Of a DNA stretch of 64,000 nucleotides, positions 42,801-55,717 are shown piece after piece. Made by a program: the position numbers and the translations under genes. The notes under the pieces are model-generated. The model ran no database searches. It was given only the letters and a program-made list of their open reading frames with translations, and had not been told where the DNA came from. Source of the stretch: Limnephilus marmoratus. Its lineage: Eukaryota > Arthropoda > Insecta > Trichoptera > Limnephilidae. Each line of letters opens with the position of its first letter. Within the stretch, counting starts at the first letter, position 1. Where the stretch lies: assembly GCA_917880885.1 (NCBI GenBank), contig OU862910.1, forward strand, positions 19,108,710 to 19,172,709, read 5' to 3'.

Positions 42801-45800
42801 ACCGAACCCCAGAATTAAATTGATGCATTATTGATTAAATCAGTCAAATTCTAAATAAGAATACAAAATTTCACGCGGTTCAGTGCCATAGAGCCGACGT
42901 TATGACCAACCCCAAGTTTAACAAAGTCTTCAAAAGGCGGAACTCAAGTGTTACAACGACCGAACCCAAGTATTAAAACGATGCATTTTTGATTGATTCG
43001 TGAATAATCAGAATCTTATTCCGAATCCAAAATTTCGGGCGGTTCTTCCAGGCGGTTAACCCAAGTATTAAAACGATGCATTTTTGATTGATTCGTGAAC
43101 ATACCACGATTCTTTTAATCAGAATCCAAAATGTCAGGCAGTTCAGTGCAATAGGGTCCAAGTTATGACCGACCCCAAGTTTAACAAAGTCTTTAAAAGG
43201 CCGAACCCAAGTGTTTAAACGACCGAACCCAAGTATTAAAACGATACATTTTTTATGGATTTGTGAACAGACGATTTTTAGTCAAAATCCAAAATTTCGG
43301 GCGGTTCAGTGCCATAGGGTTCAAGTTATGACCGACCCCAAGTTTATCAATGTGTTGATAGGTCCAAACCCAAGTCTTAAAACGACCGACCCCAAGTATT
43401 AAAACGATAAATTTTTGATTGATTCGGTCTGATTCTTAGTTAGAATCCAAAAATTGCATGCGGTTCAATGTAAAAGAGCCCAAGTTATGACCAACCCCAA
43501 GTTTAACAAAGCCTTTTATAGGTCGAACCCAAGTATTAAAACGACCGAACCCAAGTATTAAAACGATGCATTTTTGATTGATTCGTGAACATACCACGAT
43601 TCTTTTAATCAGAATCCAAAATGTCAGGCGGTTCAGTGCAAAAGGGTCCAAGTTATGACCGGCCCCAAGTTTAACAAGTTCTTTAGAAGGCTGAACCCAA
43701 GTGTTAAAACGACCGAACCCAAGTATTAAAACCATGAATTTTTGATTGATTCGGTCTGATTCTTAGTCAGAATCCAAAAATTTCATGCGGTTCAATGCCA
43801 AAGAGCCGAAGTTATGACCAACCCCAAGTTTAACAAAGTCTTCAAAAGGTCGAACCCAAGTGTTAAAACGACCGAACCCAAGTATTAAAACGATGCATTT
43901 TTGATTGATTCGTTAACATACCACGATTCTTTTAATCAGAATCCAAAATGTCTGGCGGTTCAGTGCAAAAGGGTCAGAGTTATGACCGACCCCAAGTTTA
44001 ACAAATTCTTTAGAAGGCGGAACCCAAGTGTTAAAACGACCGAACCCCTGAATTAAATTGATGCATTATTGATTAAATCAGTCAAATTCTAAATAAGAAT
44101 ACAAAATTTCACGCGGTTCAGTGCCATAGAGCCGACGTTATGACCAACCCCAAGTTTAACAAAGTCTTCAAAAGGCGGAACTCAAGTGTTACAACGACCG
44201 AACCCAAGTATTAAAACGATGCATTTTCGATTGATTCGTGAATAATCAGAATCTTATTCCGAATCCAAAATTTCGGGCGGTTCTTCCAGGCGGTTAACCC
44301 AAGTATTAAAACGATGCATTTTTGATTGATTCGTGAACATACCACGATTCTTTTAATCAGAATCCAAAATGTCAGGCAGTTCAGTGCAATAGGGTCCAAG
44401 TTATGACCGACCCCAAGTTTAACAAAGTCTTTAAAAGGCCGAACCCAAGTGTTAAAACGACCGAACCCAAATATTAAAACGATACATTTTTTATGGATTT
44501 GTGAACAGACGATTTTTAGTCAAAATCCAAAATTTCGGGCGGTTCAGTGCCATGGGGTTCAAGTTATGACCGACCCCAAGTTTATCAATGTGTTGATAGG
44601 ACCAAACCCAAGTCTTAAAACGACCGACCCCAAGTATTAAAACGATAAATTTTTGATTGATTCGGTCTGATTCTTAGTTAGAATCCAAAAATTGCATGCG
44701 GTTAAATGCCAAAGAGCCCAAGTTATGACCAACCCCAAGTTTAACAAAGTCTTCAAAAGGCGGAACTCAAGTGTTACAACGACCGAACCCAAGTATTAAA
44801 ACGATGCATTTTTGATTGATTCGTGAAAATACAACGATTCTTTTAATCAGAATCCAAAATGTCAGGCAGTTTAGTGCAATGGGTCCAAGTTATGACCTAC
44901 CACAAGTTTAACAAAGTCTTTAAAAGGCCAAACCCAAGTGTTAAAACGACCGAACCCAAGTATTAAAACGATGCATTTTTGATTGAATCGGTCTGATTCT
45001 TAGTCAGAATCCAAAATGTCAGGCGGTTCAGTGCCAATGAGCCCAAGTTATGACCAACCCCAAGTTTAACAAAGTCCTTAAAAGGCGGAACACAAGTGTT
45101 AAAACGATGCATTTTTGATTGATTCGTGAATAGTCAGAATCTTAGTCCGAATCCAAAATTCGGGCGGTTCTACAAGGCGGTTAACCCAAGTGTTAAAACA
45201 ACCGACCCCAAGTATTAAAACGATGCATTTTTGATTGATTCGTGAACAGACGATTCTTAGTCAAAATCCAAACTTTCGGGTTGTTCAGTGCCATAGGGTC
45301 CAAGTTTTGACCGACCTTAACTTTAACAAAGTCTTTAAAAGGCCGAACCCAAGTGTTAAAACGACCGAACCCAAGTATTAAAACGATGCATTTTTTATTG
45401 AATCGGTCTGATTCTTAGTCAGAATCCAAAATTTCACGCGGTTCAGTGCCAATGAGCCCAAGTTATGACCAACCCCAAGTATAACAAAGTCCTTTAAAGG
45501 CGGAACCCAAGTGTTAAAACGACCGAACCCAAGTATTAAAACGATGCATTTTTGATTGATTCGTGAACAGACGATTCTTAGTCAGAATCCAAAATTTCTG
45601 GCGGTTAAGTACCATAGGGTCTAAGTTATGACCGACCCCAAGTTTAACAAAGTCTTTATAAGGCCGAACCCAAGTGATAAAATGACCAAACCCAAGTATT
45701 AAAACGATGCATTATTCATTAAATACCGATTTAATCAATAATGCATCGTTTTAATACTTGGGTTTGGTCATTTTATCACTTGGGTTCGGCCTTATTACAA

Positions 45801-47173
45801 ATAAGTCTAATGTCAGAATACAAAATTTCACGCGGTTCAGTGCCATAGAGTCGACATTATGGCCAACCCCAAGTTCAACAAAGTCTTTGAAAGGCTGAAC
45901 CCGAGTGTTAAAATGATGTATTTTTTATTGATTCGTGAACAGACGATTCTTAGTCAGAATCCAAAATTTCGGGCGGTTCAGTGCCATAGGGTCCAAGGTA
46001 TGACCGACCCCGTTTAACAAAGTCTTTAAATGGCCGAACCCAAGTGTTTAAACGACCAAACCCAAGAATTAAAACGATGCATTATTGATTAAATCGGTCT
46101 AATTCTAAGTCAGAATCCAAAAATTTCATGCGGTTCAATGCGAAAGAGCCCAAGTTATGACCAACCCCAAGTTTAACAAAGTCTTTAAAAGGTCGAACCC
46201 AAGTGTTAAAACGACCGAACCCAAGTATTAAAACGATGCATTTTTGATTGATTCGTGAATATACCACGATTCTTTTGATCAGAATCCAAAATGTCAGGCG
46301 GTTCAGTGCAAAAGGGTCAGAGTTATGACCGACCCCAAGTTTAACAAATTCTTTAGAAGGCGGAACCCAAGTGTTAAAACGACCGAACCCCAGAATTAAA
46401 AAGATGCATTTTTTATTGAATCGGTCTGATTCTTAGTCAGAATCCGAAATTTCACGCGGTTCAGTGCCATTGAGCCCAAGTTATGTCAAACCCTAAGTTT
46501 AACAAAGTCCTTAAAAGGCGGAACCCAAGTGTTAAAACGACCGAACCCAGGTATTAAGACGAAGCATTTTTTATGGATTCGTGAACAGACGATTCTTAGT
46601 CAGAATCCAAAATTTCGGGCGGTTCCGTCCCATAGGGTTCAAGTTATGACCGACCCCAAGGTTAACAATGTGTTGATAGGACCAAACCCAAGTCTTAAAA
46701 CGACCGAACCCAACTATTAAAACGTTGAATTTTTTATTGATTCGGTCTGATTCTTAGTCATAATCCAAAAATTTCATGCGGTTCAATGCCACAGAGCCCA
46801 AGTTATGACCAACCCCAAGTTAAACAAAGTCTTTAAAAGGTCGATCCCAAGTGTGTTAAAACGACCGAACCCAAGTATTAAATCGATGCATTTTTGATTG
46901 ATTCGTGAACAGACGATTCTTAGACAGAATCCAAAATTTCAGGCGGTCCAGTGCAATAGGGTCCAAGTTATGACCGAACCCAAGTTTAACAAATTCTTTA
47001 GAAGGCCGAACCTAAGTGTTAAATGACCGAACCCAAGAATTAAAACGATGCATTATTTATTAAATCGGTCTAATTCTATGTTAGAATACAAAATTTCACG
47101 CGGTTCAGTGCCATAGAGCCGACGTTATGACCAACCCCAAGTTTAACAAAGTCTTTGAAAGGCGGAACCCAAG
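39886..47173. repeat. Satellite array block 7
   Basis: About 44 monomers. The chimeric short monomer (ACCAGGCGGTTAACCC or CCAGGCGGTTAACCC) recurs at about 40360, 41925, 43003, 44241 and 45130. The segment at 41895-42083 recurs at 42973 (1078 bp on) and 44211 (1238 bp on). The block ends with CCAAG (47169-47173), the target duplication of BEL B. Confidence 0.96.
45658..45795. repeat. Near-perfect 67-bp inverted repeat inside the satellite
   Basis: The left arm 45658-45724 (ATAAGGCCGAACCC ... CATTAAAT) and the right arm 45729-45795 are inverse copies with a single mismatch, separated by ACCG. The right arm is satellite in reverse orientation, the only reversed satellite segment I found. Forward satellite resumes just after it (TACAAATAAGTCTAATGTCA). 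Confidence 0.9.
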
Positions 47174-47543
47174 TGTCTGAAATTCAGACCAAATCGAATT
47201 TAGCCAGGACTCACACCTCTCGAGATCCTACGTAAAAGCATTAGGTGAGAACTCTCATAGCTAGTTAGATAAATTATCAACAGATGTCTCCGGAAGGTAC
47301 AAAGCTCTGGCCAGCCAAGGAGATTGTTCTATAAATGGCGTTTTTTTAAGGGGATATACCTCTTTCTCCTCGTCGCTTCGCTGATACGACACCTAATTAA
47401 CTACTAACTCCTTGGTCTGTCTCGGGTAGTTTGCATCTTCCGATTATGTAATTGGAAATAGAATCAATAAACTCAAGAGTCCCTTAAAAATTGTCCTGAA
47501 GATGAGTCTTTCTTTTACCAGTTCCTTACCTTAAAACTTTACA
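47174..47543 (+). repeat. BEL B 5' LTR
   Basis: Begins TGTCTGAAATTCAGACC, which is itself a short palindrome, and ends TTAAAACTTTACA. The last 261 bp match the 3' LTR. Confidence 0.92.
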
Positions 47544-48122
47544 TATGATCCTACGAGTCGGATAGTTTAACGCGAGTGATTAAATTAATAAAAAAGAACC
47601 AGCACTGAAGAAGGAACCAGAAATGCAGCCAGAATCCATCAAGCAGATTCCAGCATCCAGAAGACATCACGATAAAAAGGGCAAGTGACCAATCCATTCC
47701 ATACTACCCACCTTACCATAAAAATCCTAAAAAAAAAGAAAGCAAAAAATTTAATGACATCAATATTGTGCGTTTCTCATAAAAAAAATTGTTGCAAGCC
47801 GGTATGAACAAGTTTACAAAAAATAACTCGACATTGCAGCCGGCAATTAGATTATCGCAAAAAACTACAACAATGTTATAAATTCCGGATTAAAAGAAAC
47901 TTTCTCTGAAATAATTATTTAAATTAACCGCGAACCCGATAAAACAGTTTGTTGCTAATAATACTCTATGGGCGAAATTTAACGGCTTGTCGATTATCGC
48001 AGATCGTGTTGTGACGGATTGAGAAGTTGTCAGTGTTTATTACAGGATTAATAGTTTTAAACGGTTATTGTGATAAAATAATTGGATAACTCTGTAAATT
48101 GTAGGTACCTGATTTGATAAAA
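47544..48122 (+). other. BEL B leader
   Basis: 579-bp untranslated leader. The primer-binding site should begin near 47544 (TATGATCCTACGAGTCGG), but it does not start with a clean TGG and I could not assign a tRNA. The remainder is AT-rich with no recognised feature. Confidence 0.6.
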
Positions 48123-49037
48123 ATGGATTTAAAAACGCTAATCGGTAAAAGGGGGATCTGTAAGGGGAAAGTTACTAGATTCAGAGAATTTTTTAACAAA
48201 ATTTCGTTGACACAAAGTGAGCTAGGATTACGTATAAAACATTTCGAGCTTTTAATGGATCAGTTCGAGGAAATTCAGGATAAAATAGAAGCTTTATCTC
48301 CCGATGATGACGATCACGAAAGGGCGAGCTTTGAAAACGATTATTTTGATGTTTTATCCAACGCTAAAGAGAGGTTAGGTTCGGACCATTCCGCAGGCAA
48401 AACAAACAACAACATTAAACTGCCGATAATAGAGTTACCAAAATTTCAGGGTGATTACTGCGAATGGATAGAATTCCGAGATGCGTTTATATCTTTAGTA
48501 GACAGTAATTCTAACCTAGATGCCGTACAAAAATTTTATTATTTGCGTTCTTGTCTAAAAGGGGAAGCGTTTAAACTTATAACAGCATTGCCAATGCACG
48601 TCGACAACTATTTAACGGCCTGGGAGATGCTCACGGACAGATACGAAAACTCAAAAATAATTATAAATAATCATGTAAGCGCGTTGTTTAAATTACCGGA
48701 CTTAAAAGCAGAAAATCACGTCGCAATAAGAAGCCTATTGGACGAGGCACAGTTGCATTTAAAATCGCTAAATAAATTAAATATAGCTACAAGAAATTGG
48801 GATGTAGTATTGATTTATTTGTTATCAAACAAGCTAGATTCAAATACAAGGGCTCATTGGGAACAATACCCAACAAAAAATAATCTACCTACCTACGAAG
48901 AATTTATTAAATGTTTGTATACAAGGGCCCAAGTATTAGAGGCCTCATCAAATAACGAAAAAAAATTAATCCGGGAAAAACGAATCCGCATAATTATAAA
49001 AAAGAAGCTATGGTTTCATTTTCTGCACAAAAATTAA
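48123..49037 (+). pseudogene. gag: BEL B Gag, N-terminal and central part
   Basis: Starts at the ATG 48123 (MDLKTLIGKRGICKGKVTRF); a TTG nine bases upstream is not a likely start. The central Gag domain typical of BEL is present: LPKFQGDYCEWIEFRDAF, then DAVQKFYYLRSCLKGEAF, then YLTAWEMLTDRYEN. The frame shifts between about 48960 and 49010; the last ~20 residues (REKRIRIIIKKKL) are out-of-frame translation. The proper continuation starts in the frame read from 49010. Confidence 0.9.
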
Positions 49038-49900
49038 AATGTTTACATTGCAACGATAATCATAAGATTTATTATTGCCGCAAATTTTTGGAATTGAAGC
49101 CAAAAGAACGAATTGATAAAATACACAAATTAGGCGCTTGTTTAAAATGTTTAAACTTCGGTCATAAATTAAAGGATTGCAAATCAAAATTTAATTGCCG
49201 TAAATGCGATGGCGTAAATCACAATACGTTACTTCATTTTAAACAAGAGGAGGAATCAAAAGACGAAAGGGCATCAACATCTTCCGCGAAGGAAACGCCT
49301 TTGGTAACAAATCATGCCGCGAAGGTAGAACCAAATTTCGTGTTATTGTCCACTGCCATCATCAACATAAAGGACGATGCCGGACAATCAATTCAAGCAA
49401 GAGCTCTATTAGATTCTGGGGCACAAACTAATTTTATAAGTAAGGAATTTGCAAAGAAATTAAAATCAAAAGAGAAAAGGGTCAACATTCCTGTTACGGG
49501 AATCCACAATAAGATTTTAAATATAAAATCTAAAGTGGAATTCAATATAACTTCAAGCTATTCTGAATATAAAAGGAATATAGAATGCCTGATAATACCT
49601 GAAGTGACCAGTAACCTGCCACAAATTTCCTTTCAGAGAAAAGACGCGGGGATCCCTAGCGGTCTCCAATTAGCAGATCCGAAGCAGGTGTTCTGGGAAG
49701 TCTTGCATACCGATCGAATGAGAATTGGAGATGCTGGACTCACGCTACAAAGGACCGAGCTAGGATGGCTTGTCTCTGGACCTATCTCCACTCCGAAACT
49801 AAAAAGGCCAGTAAATTCCTGTAATTTATCCTTAAATTTATTGCATAAGCAATTAGAAAGCTTTTGGAAAATAGAGGAACTAACTCCTGTAAAACATTGA
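49010..49900 (+). pseudogene. BEL B Gag zinc knuckles and aspartic protease
   Basis: Cysteine motifs CLHCNDNHKIYYC, CLKCLNFGHKLKDC and CRKCDGVNHNTLLH are followed by the protease with active site ALLDSGAQTNFIS, then the family segment GLQLADPKQVFWEVLHTD. It ends at TGA (49898-49900); the same frame continues for about 47 codons with SHEERACEESFLRTH and RFAVRLPLRPN, the linker before RT. The stop is therefore a point change rather than a natural end. Confidence 0.88.
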
Positions 49901-50279
49901 AGCCACGAAGAAAGAGCATGTGAAGAGAGCTTCTTACGCACGCATGAAAGAGATGAGAAAGGACGTTTTGCGGTAAGATTACCGCTGCGGCCCAATATTA
50001 ATCAAATGGGTGAAACCCTAAAGGTGGCCGAAAAAAGATTCTATAATATGGAAAAAAAAATTCTTGCCAATATAACTTGATGCTAGATTATAAAAAATTC
50101 ATGAAAGAGTATCAGGAATTGGGGCATATGACGCTGTGCGAAGCACCGCCAAAAGATAAAATTTGTTATTATTTGCCACACCATGCAGTGATGAAGGAGT
50201 CTAGCACGACAACCAAAACCAGGGTCGTGTTGACGGATCAGCCAAGTCATCAACCGGTATATCATTAAACGACGCCCTC
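49901..50279 (+). pseudogene. BEL B protease-RT linker and RT start
   Basis: Three frames carry successive parts: EERACEESFLRTHERDEKGR (first), KKFMKEYQELGHM with YYLPHHAVMKESSTTTKTRV (50077-50235), then DGSAKSSTGISLNDALVVG (from about 50230). The second shift is a 1-base loss at about 50228. Together these are the conserved BEL RT N-terminus, non-functional as written. Confidence 0.82.
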
Positions 50280-51023
50280 GTGGTAGGGCCAGTTTTACAA
50301 AAGGATTTATGTGCGCAATTATTATTTTTCAGAAGGCACCAGTATGCATTAACCGCCGACATCGAGAAGATGTATCGTCAAATATTGGTGCAGCCTGAGG
50401 ATAGAGATTTGCAGCGCATAGTCTGGAGGGACTCTCCGGAAGAAGAAATCCGACACTATCAACTCAATACTGTCACCTACGGTTTGGGACCATCATCCTT
50501 TCTGGCTACCAGATGCTTGGAACAGTTAGGAACAGAAAATCAAGAAGCATACAGAAAGGTCAGTCGCATCCTAAAATACAACTTTTATATGGATGATTTG
50601 ATAACTGGCGACGAAAATGAGGCAGATTGTCTCACTATTAAGCAACAGTTAAGCAGCATTTTGGCATCTGCTGGCATGAATTTACGAAAATGGCGATCAA
50701 ATTTACCCTCTATAAGTTCGAAACCAGAGAGTGATACAGATATGATTATTACTGATAACCCCAAGGAAAAGAAAATTCTAGGGTTGTCATGGAATAACCA
50801 GCAGGACTATTTTCAGTACATTGTAGAGCCCTTAGAAGCCTGCGTTAAAAGCAAACGCCAAATGTTATCATGTATCGCCTCTACCTTTGGCCCATTGGGA
50901 CTGATAGGCCCAATAACTTTAGTCGCAAAACTGATAATGCAAGGTTTGTGGCAAACTAAGATTCAGTGGGACGAAGATGTTCCATCTGAACAGATGAATG
51001 CGTGGAATTCATACATAAATTAA
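50280..51023 (+). pseudogene. BEL B reverse transcriptase core
   Basis: Intact catalytic motifs: TADIEKMYRQILVQPED (first aspartate), LQRIVWRD, TVTYGLGPSSFLATR and YNFYMDDLITGD (the YMDD box), then GMNLRKWRSN. Frame loss near 51000 ends it. Unlike BEL A, the active-site residues are all present; inactivation is by frameshifts. Confidence 0.9.
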
Positions 51024-51577
51024 TGAGAAAGGTAATTTGCAAACATCAAGTTAAACTGCATCTGCATGGATTCTGTGACGCCTCGGAGAGGGCCTATGCA
51101 GCATGTATATATATAGTGTCTACTGATGAATCGGGAAACACAACTTCTTATTTAGTCACATCAAAATCAAGGGTGGCACCGTTGAAAAGCATATCACTAC
51201 CAAAGCTGGAGCTTTGTGGTGCTGTTTTACTCACAAAATTAGTGAACTATGTCAAAATAGCTATGAACTTAAATGAAATAGATACAACCTACTGGTGCGA
51301 TTCCATGATAACGCTATTCTGGATTCGTGGACAGCCAGCAAGGTGGAACACATTTGTGGCCAATAGGGTAGCTGAAATCCAAGAGTCCAGTCAACCCGCA
51401 CAATGGAAACACGTAAGATCGGAGGATAATGCGGCGGACGTTTTATCCAGAGGCGCGACGGTGTCGCAGCTACTAAAGTCTGACATTTGGTGGCATGGAC
51501 CCACCTGGTTGATTTCAGGCGATTACACGATTACCAGCAGTGAAGTTACGCCGTTGGATCTACCAGAAGAAAGATAA
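51002..51577 (+). pseudogene. BEL B RNase H region
   Basis: Reads [20 protein letters not shown] (catalytic D in DAS), then [18 protein letters not shown] (catalytic E), then [15 protein letters not shown] (catalytic D) and [11 protein letters not shown], followed by [10 protein letters not shown]. This is the BEL RNase H and following linker. It is in another frame from RT and ends at TAA (51575-51577), after which the same frame continues. Confidence 0.9.
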
Positions 51578-51748
51578 AAACTAACTTTAATTTCAGCCGT
51601 AAAACAGGATTGGGAAATATTTTCCAGATACTCTTGCTTAACCAAATTGCAAAGGGTGACAGCTTATATTTTAAGATTTATATTTAATTGCAGAAATTCT
51701 TTGTCAAGGCGTAGCGGAGCACTAACTGTTTACGAATTGCACGAATTG
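51578..51748 (+). pseudogene. BEL B start of integrase region, cut off by deletion
   Basis: Same frame as RNase H after the TAA: KLQRVTAYILRFIFNCRN and LSRRSGALTVYELHEL, the segment before the integrase zinc-binding domain. At 51749 it joins directly to an internal point of the LTR, so integrase is absent. The open frame runs 34 codons on into LTR sequence by chance. Confidence 0.85.
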
Positions 51749-52015
51749 GATGTCTCCGGAAGGTACAAAGCTCTGGCCAGCCAAGGAGATTGTTCTATAA
51801 ATAGCGTTTTTTTAAGAGGATATACCTCTTTCTCCTCGTCGCTTCGCTGAAACCACACCTAATTAACTACTAACTCCTTGGTCTGTCTCGGGTAGTTTGC
51901 AACTTCCGATTATAAAAATGTAATTGGAAATAGAATCAATAAACTCAAGAGTCCCTTAAAAATTGTCCTGAAGATGAGTCTTTCTTTTACCAGTTCCTTA
52001 CCTTAAAACTTTACA
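51749..52015 (+). repeat. BEL B 3' LTR, 5'-truncated
   Basis: 267 bp corresponding to 47283-47543 of the 5' LTR; the first 109 bp are missing. CCAAG follows at 52016-52020. Confidence 0.92.
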
Positions 52016-55000
52016 CCAAGGGTTAAAACGACCGAACCCAAGTATTAAAACGATGCATTTTTGATAGATTAGTGAACAGACGATTCTTAGTCAGAATCCA
52101 AAATTTCGGGCGGTTTAGTGCCATAGGGTCCAAGGTATGACCGACCCCGTTTAACAAAGTCTTTAAATGGCCGAACCCAAGTGTTAAAACGACCGAACCC
52201 AAGAATAAAACGATGCATTATTGATTTAATCGGTCTAATTCTAAGTCAGAATACAAAATTTCACGCGGTTCAGTGCCATAGAGCCGACGTTATGACCAAC
52301 CCCAAGTTTAACAAAGTCTTTGAAAGGCGGAACCCAAGGGTTAAAACGACCGAACCCAAGTATAAAAACGATGCATTTTTGATAGATTAGTGAACAGACG
52401 ATTCTTAGTCAGAATCCAAAATTTCACGCTGTTCAGTGCCAATGGGCCCAAGTTATGACCAACCCCAAGTATAACAAAGTCCTAAAAAGGCGGAACCCAA
52501 GTGTTAAAACGACCGAACCCAAGTATTAAAACGATGCATTTTTGATTGATTTGTACACAGACGATTCTTAGTCAGAATCCAAAATTTCAGGCGGTCCAGT
52601 GCAATAGGGGGTCCAAGTTATGACCGACCCCAAGTTTAACAAATTCTTTAAAAGGTGGAACCCAAGTGTTAAAACGACCGAACCAAAGAATTAAAACGAT
52701 GCATTTTTTATGGATTCGTGAACAGACGATTCTTAGTCAGAATCCAAAATTTCGGGCGGTTCAGTCCCATAGGGTTCAAGTTATGACCGACCCCAACGTT
52801 AACAATGTGTTGATAGGACCAAACCCAAGTGTTTAAACGACCGAACCCAAGTATTAAAACGATGAATTTTTGATTGATTCGGTCTGATTCTTAGTCAGAA
52901 TCCAAAATTTCACGCGGTTCAGTGCCATAGGGTCCAAGTTATTATCGACCCCAAGGTTAACAAGGTGTTGATAGGACCAAACCCAAGTCTAAAAACGACC
53001 GAAACCAAGTATTAAAACGATGCATTTTTGATTAATTTGGTCTGATTCTTAGTAAAAATCAAAAAATTTCATGCGGTTCAATGCCAAAGAGCCCAAGTTA
53101 TGACCAACCCCAAGTTTAACAAAGTCTTTAAAAGGTCGAACCCAAGTGTTAAAACGATGCATTTTTGATTGATTCGTGAACAGACGATTCTTAGTCAGAA
53201 TCCAAAATTTTAGATGGCCGGACCCAAGTGTTAAAACGACCGAATTCAAGTATTAAAACGTTGCATTTTTGATAGAATCGGTCTGATTCTTAGTCAGAAT
53301 CCAAAATTTCACGCGGTTCAGTGCCATAGGGTCCAAGTTATAACCGACCCCAAGGTTAACAAGGTTTTGATAGGACCATACCCAAGTCTTAAAACGACCG
53401 AACCCAAGTATTAAAACGATGCATTTTGTGATTAATTTGGTCTGATTCTTAGTCAAAATCCAAAAATTTCATGCGGTTCAATGCCAAAGAGGCCAAGTTA
53501 TGACCAACCCCAAGTTTAACAAAGTCTTTAAAAGTTCGAACCCAAGTGCTAAAACGACCGAACCCAAGTATTAAAACGATGCATTTTTTATTGATTCGTG
53601 AACATACCACGATTCTTTTAATTAGAATCCAAAATGTCAGGCGGTTCAGTGCAATAGGGACCAAGTTATGACCGACCCAAGTTTAACAATTTCTTTAGAT
53701 GGCCGAACCCAAGTGTTAAAACGACCGAATTCAAGTATTAAAACGATGCATTTATGATTGATTCGTGAACAGACCATGATTCTAAGTCAGAAACCACAAT
53801 TTCACGCGGTTCAGTGCGATAGAGCTCAAGTTATGACCAACCCCAAGTTTATCAAAGACTTTAAATGGCCGAACCCATGTGTGAAAATGACCGAACCTAA
53901 GTATTAAAACGATGCATTTTTGATTGAATCGGTCTGATTCTTAGTCAGAATCCAAAATGTCAGGCGGTTCAGTGCCAATGAGCCCAAGTTATGACCAACC
54001 CCAAGTTTAACAAAGTCTTTAAATGGCGGAACCCAAGTGTTAAAACGACCGAACCCAAGTATTAAAACGATACATTTTTAATGGATTCGTGAACAGACGA
54101 TTTTTAGTCAAAATCGAAAATTTCGGGCGGTTCAGTGCCATAGGGTTCAAGTTATGACCGACCCCAAGGTTATCAATGTGTTGATAGGACCAAACCCAGT
54201 CTTAAAACGACCGACGCCAAGTTTTCAAACGATGAATTTTTGATTGATTCGGTCTGATTCTTAGTCAGAATCCAAAAATTTCATGCGGTTCAATGCCAAA
54301 GAGCCCAAGTTATGACCAACCCCAAGTTTAACAAAGTCTTTAAAAGGTCGAACCCAAGTGTTAAAACGACCGAACCCAAGTATTAAAACGATGCATTTTT
54401 GATCGATTCGTGAACATACCACGATTCTTTTAATCAGAATCCAAAATGTCAGGCGGTTCAGTGCAAAAGGGTCCAAGTTATGACCGATCCCAAGTTTAAC
54501 AAATTCTTTAGAAGGCCGAACCCAAGTGTTAAAACAACCGAACCCAAGTATTAAAACGATGCATTATTGATTAAATCGGTCTAATTCTAAGTCAGAATAC
54601 AAAATTTCATGCGGTTCAGTGCCGTATAGCCGACGTTATAACCAACCCCAAGTTTAACAAAGTCTTTGAAAGGCGAACCCAAGTGTTAAAACGACCGAAC
54701 CCAAGTATTAAAACGATGCATTTTTGATTGATTCGTGAACAGACGATTCTTAGTCAGAATCCAAAATATCGGGCGGTTCAGTGCCATAGGGTCCAAGTTA
54801 TGACCGACCCCAAGATAAACAAAGTCTTTAAAAGGCCGAACCCAAGTGTTAAAACGACCGAACCCAAGTATTAAAACGATGCATTTTTGATTGAATCAGT
54901 CTGATTCTTAGTCAGAATCCAAAATTTCACACGGTTCAGTGCCAATGAGCCCAAGTTATGACCAACCCCAAGTTTAACAAAGTCCTTAAAAGGCGGAACC

Positions 55001-55717
55001 CAAGTGTTAAAACGACCGAACCCAGGTATTAAAACGATGCCTTTTTTGATTGATTTGTGAACAGACGATTCTTAGTCAAATTCCAAAATTTCAGGCGGTC
55101 CAGTGCAATAGGGTCCAAGTTATGACCGACCCCAAGTTTAACAAATTCTTTAGAAGGCCGAACCTAAGTGTTAAATGACCGAACCCAAGAATTAAAACGA
55201 TGCATTATTGATTATATCGGTCTAATTCTATGTTAGAATACAAAATTTCACGCGGTTCAGTGCCATAGAGCCGACGTTATGACCAACCCCAAGTTTAAGA
55301 AAGTCTTTGAAAGGCGGAACCCAAGGGTTAAAACGACCGAACCCAAGTATTAACCGATGCATTTTTGATAGATTAGTGAACAGACGATTCTTAGTCAGAA
55401 TCCAAAATTTCGGGCGATTTAGTGCCAAAGGGTCCAAGGTATGACCGACCCCGTTTAACAAAGTCTTTAAATGGCCGAACCCAAGTGTTAAAACGACCGA
55501 ACCCAAGAATTAAAACGATGCATTATTGATTTAATCGGTCTAATTCTAAGTCAGAATACAAAATTTCACGCGGTTCAGTGCCATAGAGCCGACGTTATGA
55601 CCAATCCCAAGATAAACAAAGTCTTTGAAAGGCGGAACCCAAGGGTTAAAACGACCGAACCCAAGTATTAAAACGATGCATTTTTGATAGATTAGTGAAC
55701 AGACGATTCTTAGTCAG
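52016..55717. repeat. Satellite array block 8
   Basis: About 22 monomers. Much of it is repeated in the same order after the Mag-type element (see the 3.3-3.5-kb unit). It ends with GTCAG (55713-55717), the target duplication of that element. Confidence 0.96.

Larger units (their letters stand above)
47174..52015 (+). mobile_element. BEL/Pao LTR retrotransposon B, degenerate
   Basis: 5' LTR 47174-47543 (370 bp); 3' LTR truncated to 51749-52015. Flanked by CCAAG (47169-47173 and 52016-52020); the empty site GGAACCCAAGGGTTAAAACG is present at about 52330. Order: Gag, zinc knuckles, protease, RT, RNase H, start of integrase. A deletion runs from early integrase into the 3' LTR. At least four frameshifts and two in-frame stops are visible. 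The LTR parts that can be compared differ at about five bases plus a 6-bp indel. Confidence 0.94.
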
